64,000 nt of DNA from Temnothorax longispinosus (Eukaryota > Arthropoda > Insecta > Hymenoptera > Formicidae). The position numbers were made by a program, and so were the translations under genes. The stretch is from NCBI RefSeq assembly GCF_030848805.1, contig NC_092358.1, positions 3,348,001 through 3,412,000 on the forward strand. The letters run 5' to 3'. Shown here piece after piece: positions 37,141 to 49,956 of the stretch (positions are counted from its first letter, which is position 1; every line of letters starts with the position of its first letter). The notes beneath the pieces are model-generated. The model was given only the letters and a program-made list of their open reading frames with translations. It searched no databases and was not told where the DNA came from.

Positions 37141-38557
37141 TATTACTGCATTTCCCCTAAAACGTGCCCAAAGTTTCTCAATGTTTGTGATTAAATATGA
37201 ATTACAATAAAATTATTTGAATTAAATTAGTTAATTAAAAAATTACATGTTTTTGCTGTAAGAATTATTATTCAAATATTGGATGAAAGAGGCAGCTTTT
37301 CTGTGAGAAAGACACACGGAATAAAGAAAAATTAGAAGAGAGGGCAAAAAAAGTTATTGCAAAACTTCATCTAACTTATTTTAAAAAAAATATTGCGTTC
37401 TTTATCAGGTGTGTCCACTACCATTACACCGTGTATGCTCTCGGGTGGTTAATTCTTAACACTACATGCTTAATAGCGAGGGAAGTGCGGCTGTTTACAT
37501 AGCATCGGCACTACTGTTAGCGAAGTTGTCGTGTGAAGGAGTCCAAATTAGACGGTGGCAGAGTCCTCGACGGTCCGTCGACGTGACCGGACGTCCTTTG
37601 TTCACCTTCGTTGATTGTCGAACAACGTGGAAACTACTCATTAGCTTAGCAAATAATACTCTACCAAGTACTGCCCTAACCGTTGGTTAAACAAACTCGC
37701 TCACTCTATCGCCAGTACCCCGTTTCATATCTTTATTTTACTACAGCTCTATAGCATGATTTGCTTGCTTAGCGGTTACCCATTATTGAAAGATCAAAAT
37801 GTCGTTATTTTATCGCGAATGTAAAAGCATAAAAATTAAAAATAAGACAATATGCTGCACAATAATCTCGATCGAATTTTTGAATTCGCACCGTTCTGAT
37901 CTTATTAGAATTATAAAATCTAAAATGTACGTAAAAAGTAATCCGCTTGTTCGAGCGGTAATCGGATGAACCGTTTAGATCGGGCATACACTCGGTTACA
38001 AAAATCCAAGAAACTTAAGAAAAATATGAAAAAATGTGGTTTTAATATACGAGAATTCTACTATCTCTTATTATTATAATATATGTAGATTTTAACGGCG
38101 TGAGGATGAATTTTAAATGAATACGTGGTGGTCAAACTCATAAATGTCATGTCTTCAATCCACCGATCTACTTTATTTATGCACGAGTGAGGGGACGAGA
38201 CGTTCGACAAAAGAAGCTGGTTTGTTCGAGTTGTTGACTGCTTCGGGAAAACAAATTGGAAATAGTTCAAAAGAACAAAAGCAAACAGAGCTGCGGGCTT
38301 TTCTTGGCGCTCGTTGACTCCGCGGAAAGAAATGCGCGGACCAAATTAGTTGGAACAGTCACGGTCCAGACGACAGGCTGTGAATGATGAATGAATGCTG
38401 TAGTAGTAGGTAATACCCCGGGAAAGGTAATTTTGAACTTTTCCGCGGTAAACGGCAAGTCTAGACATCCGTTTGAGAATAGTAACAAAGCACAAATCTC
38501 ATAAACTTCAGGATATAGGGCTAAATACTCGAGAGAGAGAGTACAAGCTTTCTGCTA
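37141..38557. other. AT-rich to mixed non-coding stretch
   Basis: I see no gene. A GC-richer part lies at 37430-37690. A short GAGAGAGAG run lies near 38530, just upstream of the 65-bp duplication. Confidence 0.5.
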
Positions 38558-38687
38558 CTCTGTCACGAATCCATTTAATAATGCTAACTCAAGCAATTAT
38601 AGCAATAACTGGCGTAACACTGCTCTGTCACGAAACCGTTTAATAATTCTAACTCAAGCAATTATAGCAACAACTAACGTAACACTG
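38558..38687. repeat. 65-bp tandem duplication, two copies
   Basis: Copy 1 (38558-38622) and copy 2 (38623-38687) are head to tail and differ at about 6 of 65 positions, with no gaps. Both begin CTCTGTCACGAA and end GTAACACTG. The moderate divergence suggests a fairly young local duplication. Confidence 0.9.
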
Positions 38688-39332
38688 CCAGGTATAATCT
38701 TTTTAACTTGAAGACTGTCCGAATCTACGCATTTATATGTATGTAAGATGGTTTGCGGTATTTTTATATAGTGTTTTACACATTCTTTCTCATCTACCGA
38801 TATTTCATTATTTTGAACATAATCTTTGCAAAATTTGATTAATTGCCATGATTAAACAGATAAAATAAATGATAAATAAGAGAATATAATATTATATTTT
38901 CTCATTCTTCTGAATTCCAGAATTTTAATTTACGGAAATATTTAGATTTTTAAACAATCATAATTATCAGACATCAAAATTATCAATGATTTGTATTATT
39001 GGCGAAAAAATCTTGATAAATATTATAGAATTAATTCCTTCTCTCAAAAGTTCTTTTAAAAATCTGAAGAAACGTAGCATATCATTTTGTGCATTCGCTT
39101 TGCAGTCTTGCTCATTTACACTTTCCAGAAGCGAATCTTGTTAATCGCGGAAGAACGTTTTCGTGGAAGCATGGTCGAAAAAGGTAAAACAACGATCTGT
39201 TTCGTTGTCGCGTTAAACGGTTGACGTTGCACGCGAGACGAGAGCAAATGCGAGAAAAACGAATCTCAGATTCGCCGGGATTCGTTTGTATATTTAGACT
39301 ATGCTCTTAACATACAACACTATTGCTCTTTC

Positions 39333-39338
<6 letters not shown>
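38688..39338. other. AT-rich non-coding stretch
   Basis: I see nothing gene-like. The sequence becomes slightly GC-richer at about 39100-39290. Confidence 0.5.
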
Positions 39339-39390
<52 letters not shown>

Positions 39391-39415
39391 TCTCCCTCTC
39401 CCTCTCCCTTTCTCT
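39339..39415. repeat. (TC)n microsatellite with CCCTCT tail
   Basis: A nearly pure TC run from 39339 to about 39386 is followed by irregular CCCTCT/CTCCCT repeats to about 39415. It accounts for the Ser/Leu-repeat open frame at 39301-39483, which is not a real protein. Homopurine/homopyrimidine tracts like this are triplex-prone and likely length-polymorphic. Confidence 0.95.
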
Positions 39416-40197
39416 TTCTTTTATTCTTCAGTCTTAAATTGCCAAGCGCATCTCTCAAGGAAGTCCAAATAGATCGATATTAATTCCGAAACTTTTTCAC
39501 ACTTTCCTTAAGTCCCATATTAGACTTTTGCGATCGAGTGTATGTCCGATCTAAATCGGTTCATCTGATTACCGCTCGGACAAGCGGATTACTTTTTACG
39601 GATATTACATTTTTCACTTTGCGAAAAGCAAAAAATTATTTAACGCCAGTCGCAGATCGTGCTCGAATGTGTGCACGTGTTCACGTATGGGCGAGTGGAT
39701 ACAACACAGGGACGTTATATTCTCGAGCGCGGCACGCTCATGCAGTATTCATTCGAAAGCGTTTAATAACCAATACCGTCGGCGAGCGGAATGTAATATT
39801 TTTTTTATATACCTATATGGCTATATATAAAAATGAAAGATAAAAAAACGATGAAAATCCGATATATCGGCGTGAGGTGCGCGCAGGCTCCATGGATGGC
39901 GTCACAATTTGTTTTCATAGATTTTTCCTCGGACATTATCGCACGTCGGGCGAATGCAATCTTTATCCCGTCCCAATCTGTTCATCGGCGAAATAATCCG
40001 AAAATAACACGTTTCAACTTCGATCGTCGCTACAAGATCCGGCAAATGATGATTAATGACAAAAATCCAACGCCCTTATTTAAACGGCCTGACTGATAAA
40101 AGGTCCTGCGAAAATTATTCGATATCGTTATACTATATCGTGCGGTAGGACATTAGTGATATCGATCGCACACGGTACGGAATCTACCCGAACAGGA
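39416..40197. other. Mixed non-coding stretch
   Basis: No gene is recognised. The frame at 39538-39843 has no domain and crosses an AT-rich tract. Confidence 0.5.
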
Positions 40198-40227
40198 CGC
40201 GTGCGTGCATATGCGTGCACGCACGCG
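40198..40227. repeat. Perfect 12-bp GC-rich hairpin, 6-nt loop
   Basis: CGCGTGCGTGCA (40198-40209) is the exact reverse complement of TGCACGCACGCG (40216-40227), around TATGCG. It is built from the same GTGC unit as the minisatellites at 5745 and 10591 but in inverted orientation. It may have arisen from that kind of repeat. Confidence 0.7.
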
Positions 40228-41820
40228 GAATCCATCGAAAAGCGGTTTAATTGAAGCGATTATCCCCTCGTTCACAAAGAGATAGCGACCAGCATTTCGT
40301 GATGCACTTACGTAACGATTAAGCCGGCGTGCATACGACTGAAACGAGGATGAGTGTGTTCGAGACATATCGTTATCGATGGAACTAATGCGGGACGGAG
40401 ATTGGGTCCTGCGGTAGATACGACGTGCCCCCATCATGTTTAAAGCAGCCCTGACGCGTAGCGGTCTCGTCCCAACGTCTCGACTCTCTAACGAGCGAGT
40501 GATGCTTTTGTCTTATATGATTGAAGTAACAATGAGAGGCGGTAAAACTTACGGAAAGACTTCGTCGATATTTAAATTTTTTCCGCGAATACTTATGATT
40601 AAAACTAGAAGTGTAAAACGAAAGTGATAAGAAATATAATTTCGTTAATTATAATTATTTGAATCGTTATGTATGAAACTCGAATTTTCGTGATAATTGC
40701 GCGTTTTACGACCACGTACAATTTTACAACATTTTTCCTGAGGATTCCTTTACTCAGGGATGTGTCACACATGAAATCAGATCGAACGGCTTACCCTAGA
40801 TTCACGAAAAACCAATTCGTCTTTCCCCGTCGACGCCTTGTCGTCTTTCGGGTAGGTAGTGAACCGGCCGCCTAACAGTTTCCGCCCTCGCGCCTCTCAC
40901 TCACCAAAATAATATGGACTAATTTTGGCGGGCATCCCTCAGGGAGTATCCCGGGGGAGCAATAAGGGGGCTACGGAAACGTTCGCCGGCATTGAATTCT
41001 ATCCATTTGTCCGGCCGGTCCGCGGAGAACAGCCGCGAAGCTTCTAATATTTCCCCATACGTCACGCGTGAACATCACTCTGACATGGCCAATCGCAGCC
41101 CTTTCTGTTGCAATCGCTACGAAAATACGTAGGGGTTATTTAACCCTTTCACTCCCCGATGTATCCAGTCAGGAAACTATTTCTTTATATAAACAGGACG
41201 CAGGATGTTTCCTTCTATTACTGAAAAGAAAGGAATTCGCTTCTGTTTTCGAGCAAGATTATTATTCACCAAACACGTCTATTTGGTTCGCGGATTCTCC
41301 ATATATCAAGTGTATCCATCGTAGACATTATGGATACACATACTCGGAGGCACGATAAATATACCTGGTCGAGAAAGTTCGTGACTTAATCTGCAAGGGT
41401 ATCTCGATTGTATACAGTTGCTTTACGCTATTTATGGTCTTATTCGTGCCTCGTGCTTTCAGGCTTTTTCGTATCGATATCTATACGCGCTGCGTAATAA
41501 CGCGCCGTATACGAGCAGTGAATTTCCGTAATGGTACAGACATTTCTCTGAAAGAGATCCTCCTTTCGAAAGTTGTATTCACGTACCGAATATCGGTAAA
41601 TATTCGGGAGAGAGACATTAATGAGAGAAATATTGTTGACGGAGCATGGAATAAAAATATTCGCGAAAAACATGCAAATGTTTTCATGAAATAATTGAAT
41701 AATTTAATAGATGCATATATATATAACAATAATATTATGATACTTGAATTATCTGTCGCTCTCCTCTTTCTCTTTATAATCTTCATTTTTTTCTTTTGCG
41801 ATCCTAGAACGCTTAATAAA
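40228..41820. other. Mixed non-coding stretch
   Basis: No gene is recognised. GC-rich sequence lies at about 40840-41120, followed by increasingly AT-rich sequence. TCACGCGTGA at 41062-41071 is a 10-bp palindrome. Frames at 41434-41786 overlap on opposite strands. Confidence 0.5.
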
Positions 41821-41823
41821 TAG

Positions 41824-41845
41824 CGATCTCTCTCTCTCTCTCTCT
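41824..41845. repeat. (TC)n microsatellite
   Basis: About nine TC or CT units lie within AT-rich DNA. This is a smaller version of the tract at 39339. Confidence 0.85.
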
Positions 41846-43500
41846 TTTATAAATTACTTAAATATTAAAAAATTTAATATGAATTTCTTTTTCCTCTATT
41901 TCCGCTGTTATATGACTCTCCATCCAATTCGATCATTTAATGAATGTCAATTTCACTTCATTTCGGAGACTTACGGTTAGATCGGCGCGATAAGGATTAC
42001 CTACTCTTTGAAAAACTGCATCCTTTCTGTAGAGACGTTATGGGAATCTTCCCGCGAATCTATGGCGAAGAGGAGGCCTGAAAGCACGACGGCGGATATA
42101 TTTCGCTGGCGCGGCTTAAGGATACTATACTTCCCGCCGTCTAAAGAGGAAATCCTGGGCAGCGTGCCGTCGTCGAGATTCTCGAAGTGGAGTATCGTGT
42201 TCGGATATCTTTCGTGTTTTTTGCGTCGAGTTGATCGCGTCGCGTAGACCTCGAAAGAAAACGCAAACTCTGCCGTGAATACGAATCTCTCCGTCATCGT
42301 TGAGCACTTTGGATTTAGACTTCCGTTGCTGAAAAGGCTACGTTAAACAAAATAACTCTCTTTTATCCTTCCAAATGTTATATACTTTAGGGAGAATTCT
42401 TAGGGAGAATTTCTAGAATTTTTCATAAAAAATATTGGTTTGTTCAATCCGATTCAAATAATAAAATGTAAAGTTATTGCAACGTTAACATTAAGATTTT
42501 ATCGAGTTAGTAGAAAGAAAAATCATGGATATTGTACGAAAATAATTTTATATGCGATATTTAAGGAATCTTGTACTTCTGTGCTTTTCTCTCAGATTTA
42601 ATTTATTAACGCCACAGAGAAATTATTTTCTCAACGATATGTTATTTATCATTAATATCAATAAATAATATACTAATCATTATCTTGCTGCTGATACAAC
42701 TATATGTTGTTTCAATAACTCTGACGACGAAAGGATTGAATCTGAACCTTGAAATAGTTACGAAATGAAATGGTTACGAAGAAACCATCGACGAGAATTT
42801 CTGCAGATAGGAAAGAGTCGCGGGGGGGACAGTAGAATAATAAATCTTACTACTCTGTCATCCGACAGTAGAAATTTGCAGCGGGGAAGAAATTTCAGCG
42901 TGACGACGACGACGACGACGGTTTTTCCTTCTCGATATGGGAAACGCGTCTAATGGAAGAGCGAGCGACAGACGCTCCAGAATGTCTTAAAGGCCATCGA
43001 TTCGGACGAACCTGTCGGATACTTGGTAGTAAGACTTATCGCACGTCGTAGAACGGTCCCGAAGAGACAAGGGTCCTCCACGAGTAGGGCAGTTTGTCGA
43101 AACCCTCGGCGACAACTATCTTCTACAGCCAGTGGCTCTCTCTCGATAAGTGGCTTAGTAGTTCGCCCGCTCTCTCTCTCTTTCTCTTTCTTCCGTCTCG
43201 CTATAACTGTGTCTAGTTGTCCACATTCGCGAACGATCCCTCGGACGCACAGCGACGATCAAATTATCCTCCTTTTTCCGAGACTCATTCGGTCAGAAAC
43301 GCGCCATATCGAAATAGTTCTTTCCATCGGCACGTACGCGAGTCTTGTTCGTGGAGATAGTGGAAATCGGCTGTTTCTCGCAATCTGTAGATCAAAGATA
43401 AAGTAGCGAATGTCGCGAAGGATGATTGAATCCATGACGTTCATTTTAATTGGCAGGAAAGACGCGAGGATGGAGACAGAAGACTGTAATAGTTTCTTTC
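41846..43500. other. Mixed non-coding stretch
   Basis: No gene is recognised. TTAGGGAGAATTC is duplicated in tandem at 42387-42413. A GAC triplet run lies at 42902-42921. The part at 42900-43450 is GC-richer with a pyrimidine-rich tract near 43170-43195. A 127-codon frame (43023-43406) is Ser/Arg-rich with no known domain. Confidence 0.5.
42902..42921. repeat. (GAC)n triplet microsatellite
   Basis: About six GAC units. In frame they would give a Thr-rich or Asp-rich run, as in the frame at 42765-42953, but no protein features surround them. Confidence 0.8.
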
Positions 43501-44908
43501 AACCTCGTGATCCTGATCTATATAAATTAACGGCTCTTTCGGGGCCTCTCTTCCTTAATTGGGCCGCGTATTAATCCCCCTCCAGGATACGACCGCAAGG
43601 ATTTATTTGCGGGACGGCACAAAGGGGAAAGAACGGCGGTGATAAGCGAGACACAGAAACGTGGAAGGACACGTGGGATTACGAGGTCTTAACTACGCGT
43701 GCCAAAATAGACGAGGATCGCCCTATCACGTTCATGGTGTGAAGACCTTTGAGATATAAAAAATTCAAGAAAATCCGGATTATTATCATCTCATCCTATG
43801 ATTCTTATTTTATCGATGAAAATATCTAATGGATTTTATATTTTAAGTGATTATAAATTGAGAAAGCAAAATTGATTATTCCTTAATTTAAATCGCTTTT
43901 GTTCGCAGGGAATTTTAATTATGGCCATTATATTGAAATATTGAAAATTGAGAATGGAGAAGATATTATAAAAATTAACCTTTGCATATTAATTTATGCG
44001 GCAATAATATAATGCATATTACGGTATATTAATGTATTTTGATACATGGTTTAGCGCAATTTTTTCAAAATATTTTCAAATGTGATTTATATTTGCAGAA
44101 ATTAATGACGCGACATGATATTGATGAGATATAATCGCGCGTTCATCCGGGTTTGCCGATAAATAACATCGCACCGGATCTTGCATTGAAATGTTACTCT
44201 GATACATTACGCTAAAATATGCATTAATTACGCTCCGTAATTTTTCGGCGTGCCATTTGTTTCGTCGAATAACGTGCCGCGACTGAGTGAGTACACAAAG
44301 GGGGAAAGTAGACAAATTTGATCAACGGCTGCGACACCTTGACGTCCTATTCGTTTCCGGTTGTCGCGTCAGCTTGCTGGAAGCGACTAATTAATAATAA
44401 GCGCTTAATTAAGCGAATGGATGCGCGCTTTTGTCGATTGCGCTAGCAGTCGCATACCGCGTCTCGTATACGAGAAAAGTCTATTCGAAAGCGTATTTCA
44501 TGCAGCATTACATTGTGTGCGTGCATTTGTACGAACGGATGTGCGCCGCACAGTCGCATGACAATGCAAGCTGTTACCGCAAACGCAATTATTTGTAATA
44601 TTTATAATCAAAACCACGCGCGCACATTTATTTGCGGATTTACGAAAGAAATGTTCATATAGCATTTTTATTATCTGTGAGGGTGGTACTCTATATCCAA
44701 TTTTTTAAATACCGTGGTACAGATTTTTTGAGACACTATACTTATAAGTAATCACTTACAGACAGTTATACAAAGATTTTAACGTTTCGTATAATTTAAA
44801 ACAAGTGCATCAATTAGTTAGACTGTTTGCGCATCTCTTTCAGACTAATTACTATTTTTTTTATTTCCGGTAAAGTAGAATGTATCGAATAAGGGATACG
44901 CCGAAAAA
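43501..44908. other. AT-rich to mixed non-coding stretch
   Basis: I see no gene. A 14-bp palindrome, CGCTTAATTAAGCG, lies at 44402-44415. Confidence 0.5.
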
Positions 44909-44929
44909 CGTGTCGTTGTCAACGACACG
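44909..44929. repeat. Perfect 10-bp dyad, 1-nt centre
   Basis: CGTGTCGTTG (44909-44918) and CAACGACACG (44920-44929) mirror each other around a single T. This is a 21-bp near-palindrome that could bind a dimeric protein or be chance. No factor is assigned. Confidence 0.6.
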
Positions 44930-46740
44930 ACATTTCATCGCGACGATTTTTGAATGGCCCTACACGTCTCTTGTTGACTGAGGGAAGTTAAATAAGGGTG
45001 GACTAGAAGAGACTGCCGTAACGATTTAGGAGTTCGCTTTGACGTACGGCCGCCTGCCGAAAGGTCTTTGTGAGTAAATATATCGCGAGCACATCCACGC
45101 AGACGTCGGGATAAGGGATAAACAGCCGCAGAATCCATCTTAATTTTGGAACGCGACTCTCGTAAAGCGTAGTACTCGTGTTGCGATGGAGAAAGTGAGG
45201 CGCGACTAATTGAATCACAGGAATTAGCGCGGTGGCTGCGATTTGCCGCGAGGGTACTTTCGAAGATTAATGAAACGATCTCGTTAACGGTCGCGCCGCC
45301 GCGCCGGAGCCCTTCGTTTGTTAACGCTCTGTTATTGTTCTATTTGTTACCTTGCATCATGTTTTGTATCATGTTATTATTTTAATTGCTACGTATTATT
45401 GATATTATTAAGTATGCTATAATTAGGATTCCTAATTTATCTTCTATTTCGTTGGTATGCACATATTACATTTTTACGAAATCTGCCCGCTAGCTAGCTT
45501 GTCCTAACTCGCCCAGAAACCACAGGCAGCTTATCGACTTCCGCTTATTACCCACAAATTCGCGATTAATGGTCGCTGGGATACATGTATCTGTGTCCAT
45601 CTATAAACGTGCGCGAGTGCGTGCATTACGATCTCCCTAATCGCGCGCTTTTGCGATTAGGATGGAATTTCAGGGCGTGCTTCGCGCAGACGTCCGCGAA
45701 GGGCGCAGGTCGTAGGTGCGCGATAATTAATAAACAAACTCATAGATATGCGATAGGACGTCCACGGGACGTCACGTGAGATTTATAAAGGGGGGGACCT
45801 TTCCCCTTCGCTTATCGCCGATTTAGAAACGCGAATACTCGCGCGAGCACCTTCGATCTTCGTTTCGTTCGCGCGGAGTGGCCTTTTATTTTGCTTCTTC
45901 CCTGGGGGTTGAGGGATGACCCCGGCAGTTACTCGGGGGGTTAAAATGTTTTCGGGCGCCGACGGGCCCGAAGTATAGGGCGAACGAAATGTCGTGCTTC
46001 GTGGTGAAAGTCTCGTTGTGTTGCGTAAAAACAAGGGTGAATTACGAGCGAAGGGTGCGTTCGTCTTGTCGTCCTCCTCTTGCCGTATCTACAAGCCTGC
46101 GTTTAGGAGCCGGATAATTCGAGCGATACATTTGAATTTGCCGCCATTACTTCGACGATCGCCCTCCCGTTTATCTTCGTCCTTTCCTCGAGGGATATTT
46201 CCATTAGGTAATTATCGCTTCAGCGGATAATCGAGTCTGCACTCTTCTTGGTAATCAATTGACTTCCACCATACGTTTTCCTCTATAGATTTATTTCTGA
46301 TTGTAGAAATTAATAAAAAATGGTACTTGTGCGTAACTCTGCAGTGCTTTTGAATGCTCAAAAAACATTTTTGTATTTTTGCGTTGGATATATATATAAC
46401 TTTGAAAATAAAATAAAATAAAAACATAAATAAATCTCAGAAGATTGTAGAATGTAAAACGCGTACGGTAATCTTTTTAATATTGCGTCTTGTGATCTTT
46501 CTTAAATATTTTTCTTCTCATTTAATTGTTCTTACAAAAATATGAATAATATTTTTGTTATATTTAAAGAAAAATATATCTTTTTGAATAATACTGTAAT
46601 ATTCATAACTGTTCTGAAAATCGTGATCTTTCTTGATCAGTCGATTATTCGAGAATAACGGCTCAGTTGATCTTACCATAACCAGCGTACAATTTAAGAG
46701 CCGAGGATCACCGTAGTAATTTCCACCGAACGGAAATCGC
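44930..46740. other. GC-rich block then AT-rich stretch
   Basis: No gene is recognised. GC-rich sequence lies at about 44930-45330 and 45530-46230. AT-rich sequence follows, with an AAAAT repeat at 46405-46424. Open frames are short and overlap. Confidence 0.5.
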
Positions 46741-48600
46741 AAGATCTCTCTTCCTTATCTTCCCGAGTCTTCGTGTATACGCGCGAACGTTCGCCATTAC
46801 TAGAAGAGCCGTATTTCTTCGATTATCTCGTGCATGCGGCGCATCAGGCCAAGCGAAATGCAAGTTTTATCATTTGCGCCGTAATTAAAGCTCGGCCTGC
46901 AATTATAGTCCCGATTAAGCGTAAAATCGAGGGTTTTCCGTGAAGCAGAGCGTTGCAAATTGGTGATGCATTATTGCGTGATCTCATAAAACAAAAATCT
47001 CGTCCATCATGTAGCTTCAGGCCTGTACGTCATTTCGTGCATAATTTAATAATTATTTTTCTCGCTTGATTGCAGGTAAGCGATGAACGCGATGGCCTAC
47101 TTGTGGGGAAGGCATTACCGCTCGTGTTCGGTCGGGTTGCAGCGACGTGAAATATATAGTGAGTCTCCGTACGAGTAAAAATATTTTCACGAGCGACTCC
47201 GCGTAATTCCGCTTGTCTGGCTGACACACGCGCGTCTAAAGGAATGGCGTGCTCCGCTATGTTTTTGAGGCGTTGCGCGATAAATTGCTCGAGGTTGGGT
47301 AAACCGCCATTTACGTAAACATGTCCGCTCGTATTCGCACCACGCTCGTGTGTATTCCGGGCAAAGAGGATATATAATAAAACATGGTGAAGGATCGATA
47401 CGCCGCGAGAAGCTAAGTGGATAACGTAATGGTCCCGGGTTAACGTAAGAGCGTCCAGGACGGCGCGCGGCGCGGTGGTAGGGCGAAGGCGCCGGAATTT
47501 CAGCCATTTTCTTCGGGATTCGTCTCGAACGCGTATATTTTTCAAGTCGGAGAAGAGGGGTGAGGGGGTCCAGGTCGCGCGATCTCGCGTAATCTTATTT
47601 GCAATATATCTCCGCGAGAGGAGAGTCGCGACGGGAGAGCTCGATCCGTCGTTCCGGTGTACTTTATAATCTCGCGTTCCTCACGATGCGTCGTCATCAC
47701 CGTCGTTCTCGCGATGTCGTCTCGTCGCGATCCCTCTTCCTCTACCGAGATACGACATACTTTTACGAGAGTGCTCTAGCGGGGACCGTAAATTTTCCGT
47801 TTTACGCCGGCCGCGTAAGCGTTTTGCCGGCTATGGCTTTTCTACGGCTCGCGAGACAATGCATCGACGATGATCGGGAAACAATGCCACCCGGCGCGGC
47901 GTCGCACTTTTGATAACTCCGAACGGTTAGGCCTGCGAGTGACTTACGGCGCAAGTTCTCGATCGCGAAAACCTCTCCGTCGTCTCCTGCGTTGCGGTGG
48001 GCGCACCGTGGCTCCGTGCTAAGGGGTGGGTTCCGAGGGACCGTTTACGTTTTCCGCCACTTTCCCATTCCCCTCGGTTTACGGTGGTTTAATTATCGAC
48101 TGCGAGTCAGGAAGGCGAAAAGGGAGAGAACGGGCACGCCGATAAATCTCGACGGCTGTGCCTCGCGCCGAGAGGTGGTAGGGTTGCAGTTGCGAAAGAG
48201 CGGCGCAACAGTTCGGCGAAATTGACGTCTTCGAATTTTCTCGGTCTCTTTCGATAAATTCATCGTGTCGCATTTCACCTCGCAAGGGTCTCGCGCGCGC
48301 GTTTGGCGGGATAAATTACGCTCGCGCTAATTTCGACAGTTTGAATATTTGATACGGTGATAAACGGCGAGGGAGGAAAAAAAGCGGGCGGCGGGCGATC
48401 TTAAAAATATGATTTTTCCGCAAGGAAAATCCAATTTCTCCTCGAGGGCGCGCTCCTTCGTCAAAGTTCGCGATAAGTTAAATCGGAATTAACGAATTAA
48501 ACAGTTCAACGGACGGCTTTAAATAAGCCCTGCAAATACGGAGAGAACTTCTATAATCGTCGGAAGTTCGATGACTTCTAGCAGATATAATATCCCGCGG
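46741..48600. other. Long GC-rich, CpG-rich block
   Basis: This is one of the longest GC-rich blocks in the window. It holds several overlapping frames on both strands, including a 171-codon minus-strand frame at 47030-47545 and frames at 47599-47913 and 47992-48225. None has a recognisable domain. A candidate recursive splice site (47046-47081) lies inside. The block could be a regulatory region or contain an exon that I cannot identify. Confidence 0.4.
47046..47081 (+). promoter_or_regulatory. Candidate recursive (zero-length exon) splice site
   Basis: A pyrimidine-rich stretch (TTATTTTTCTCGCTTGATTGCAG) ends in a consensus acceptor CAG at 47075 and is followed immediately by GTAAGC, a good donor. 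An acceptor fused to a donor is the hallmark of ratchet points used to remove very long insect introns. Nothing else in the window proves transcription in this direction, and one such match could occur by chance. Confidence 0.25.
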
Positions 48601-49956
48601 GAAAATGGCGATGTTTTATTTTTAAATATAGCTTCCTCGTAGAAATTTAATATATTGTTTTCTAATGTAGCAAATTGAATTAGGATATCTTATTATAGCT
48701 AACCTATACGTGATAGTTAACATTTATTTCCATGACAAAAGGAATATTTAACTCTACTATTTTTTTTTTCATCAATTCTTTACCTCGCAATAAACAATAG
48801 CGACTACCTACTCTTTTCACTCGAGTTCCGTAAAACTGTCATCATTATAAAAGACCATTTTTTATGCCGGTCTCTCGAGGGCACTTCATTAAGATAGCCT
48901 ATCAAATGACGGTCTTCCCAATACTCCGACAAAAGGCCGCTTCCTCGATCTGACCTTGTCGAAAGCCTGAGAACAGCTGGACCCTTGAAACACGTTCATG
49001 AAACGGTCCATATACCGAAGGGCAGAAGGCTGAGATTCTTTCTTGAAACTCTGACACAAAGCGAGTCGATAGAATCGATTTTCTGACTTCTCGCTTTGGC
49101 GAGACGAAACACTGCTCTCCGAGAAAATTCGATCGTCAATGGAAAACTCTTTTCCCGAGGCTCCTTGTCTGACGGACAAAGAGGTCTGGATTAACTAAGA
49201 TGATTCTTAACTTGCTTTATTCTTTTTGCTCATAAAAATCTTTGAGCTCGCAAATAAATGATGCAAATCAGAAATTGCTATATTATAACATATTAGATTT
49301 TTATTATATTTTTATAGTGTAAAATAAATTTTACAATATTACTTATTGTAAAAATTATATATATGAAGGAAGATACAAATAACCGTGAAAGCAAGGCTTA
49401 ACTTTTTAAACATTTTTTTATATATATTCTATATTTCTGAATTTTTCTTTTTTATATTTGCGAATATAATTGACTAATACTTCCGGAAATATGTCAACCG
49501 TATATGTCGTTCCGAAATGAGTAATATATCCATCCTATTTAGTTTCGCGTCACGTTTTTGCACGCAGCATCTTCGAATACAACTCCCCGTATCCCTGTAT
49601 CCCCGTTTTATCGACTTCCAGCGAACAGCTACGATCCGCGGAAATGGGGTCCTAAAACTTCGATACTTCCTTCGAGCGACAAGAGCGTCGTCCTCGACGA
49701 TCCTGAAGATAAGCTTAAAGACAATAGGGTGCGCTAGTAGGAAATGACAGCTCACGGAGCTCGCAGATCTAACCCAGATTAAGGGTCGTGAAATCTTTCC
49801 CTCTACCACGTGCCCGCACACCCTCCTCATTTCCCCCGGCCCATCGTTTTTCCCCGCATCGTTTTATAAACTTGGCGAATCCCCACTCACAAGAGTACCC
49901 ACTTGAGTTTCTCGAAACACTTGCCGAGCTACACGGTTGAGGAGGGAATAAAAAAC
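48601..49956. other. AT-rich to mixed non-coding stretch
   Basis: No gene is recognised. Mixed composition at 48890-49190 and 49500-49930 surrounds an AT-rich centre. A 118-codon minus-strand frame (49474-49830) shows no known domain. Confidence 0.5.

Noticed and set aside
39301..39483. 60-codon frame with a Ser-Leu repeat
   Set aside because: It is simply the translation of a TC microsatellite.
47030..47545. 171-codon minus-strand frame
   Set aside because: Lies in a CpG-rich block with other overlapping frames. No recognisable protein features.
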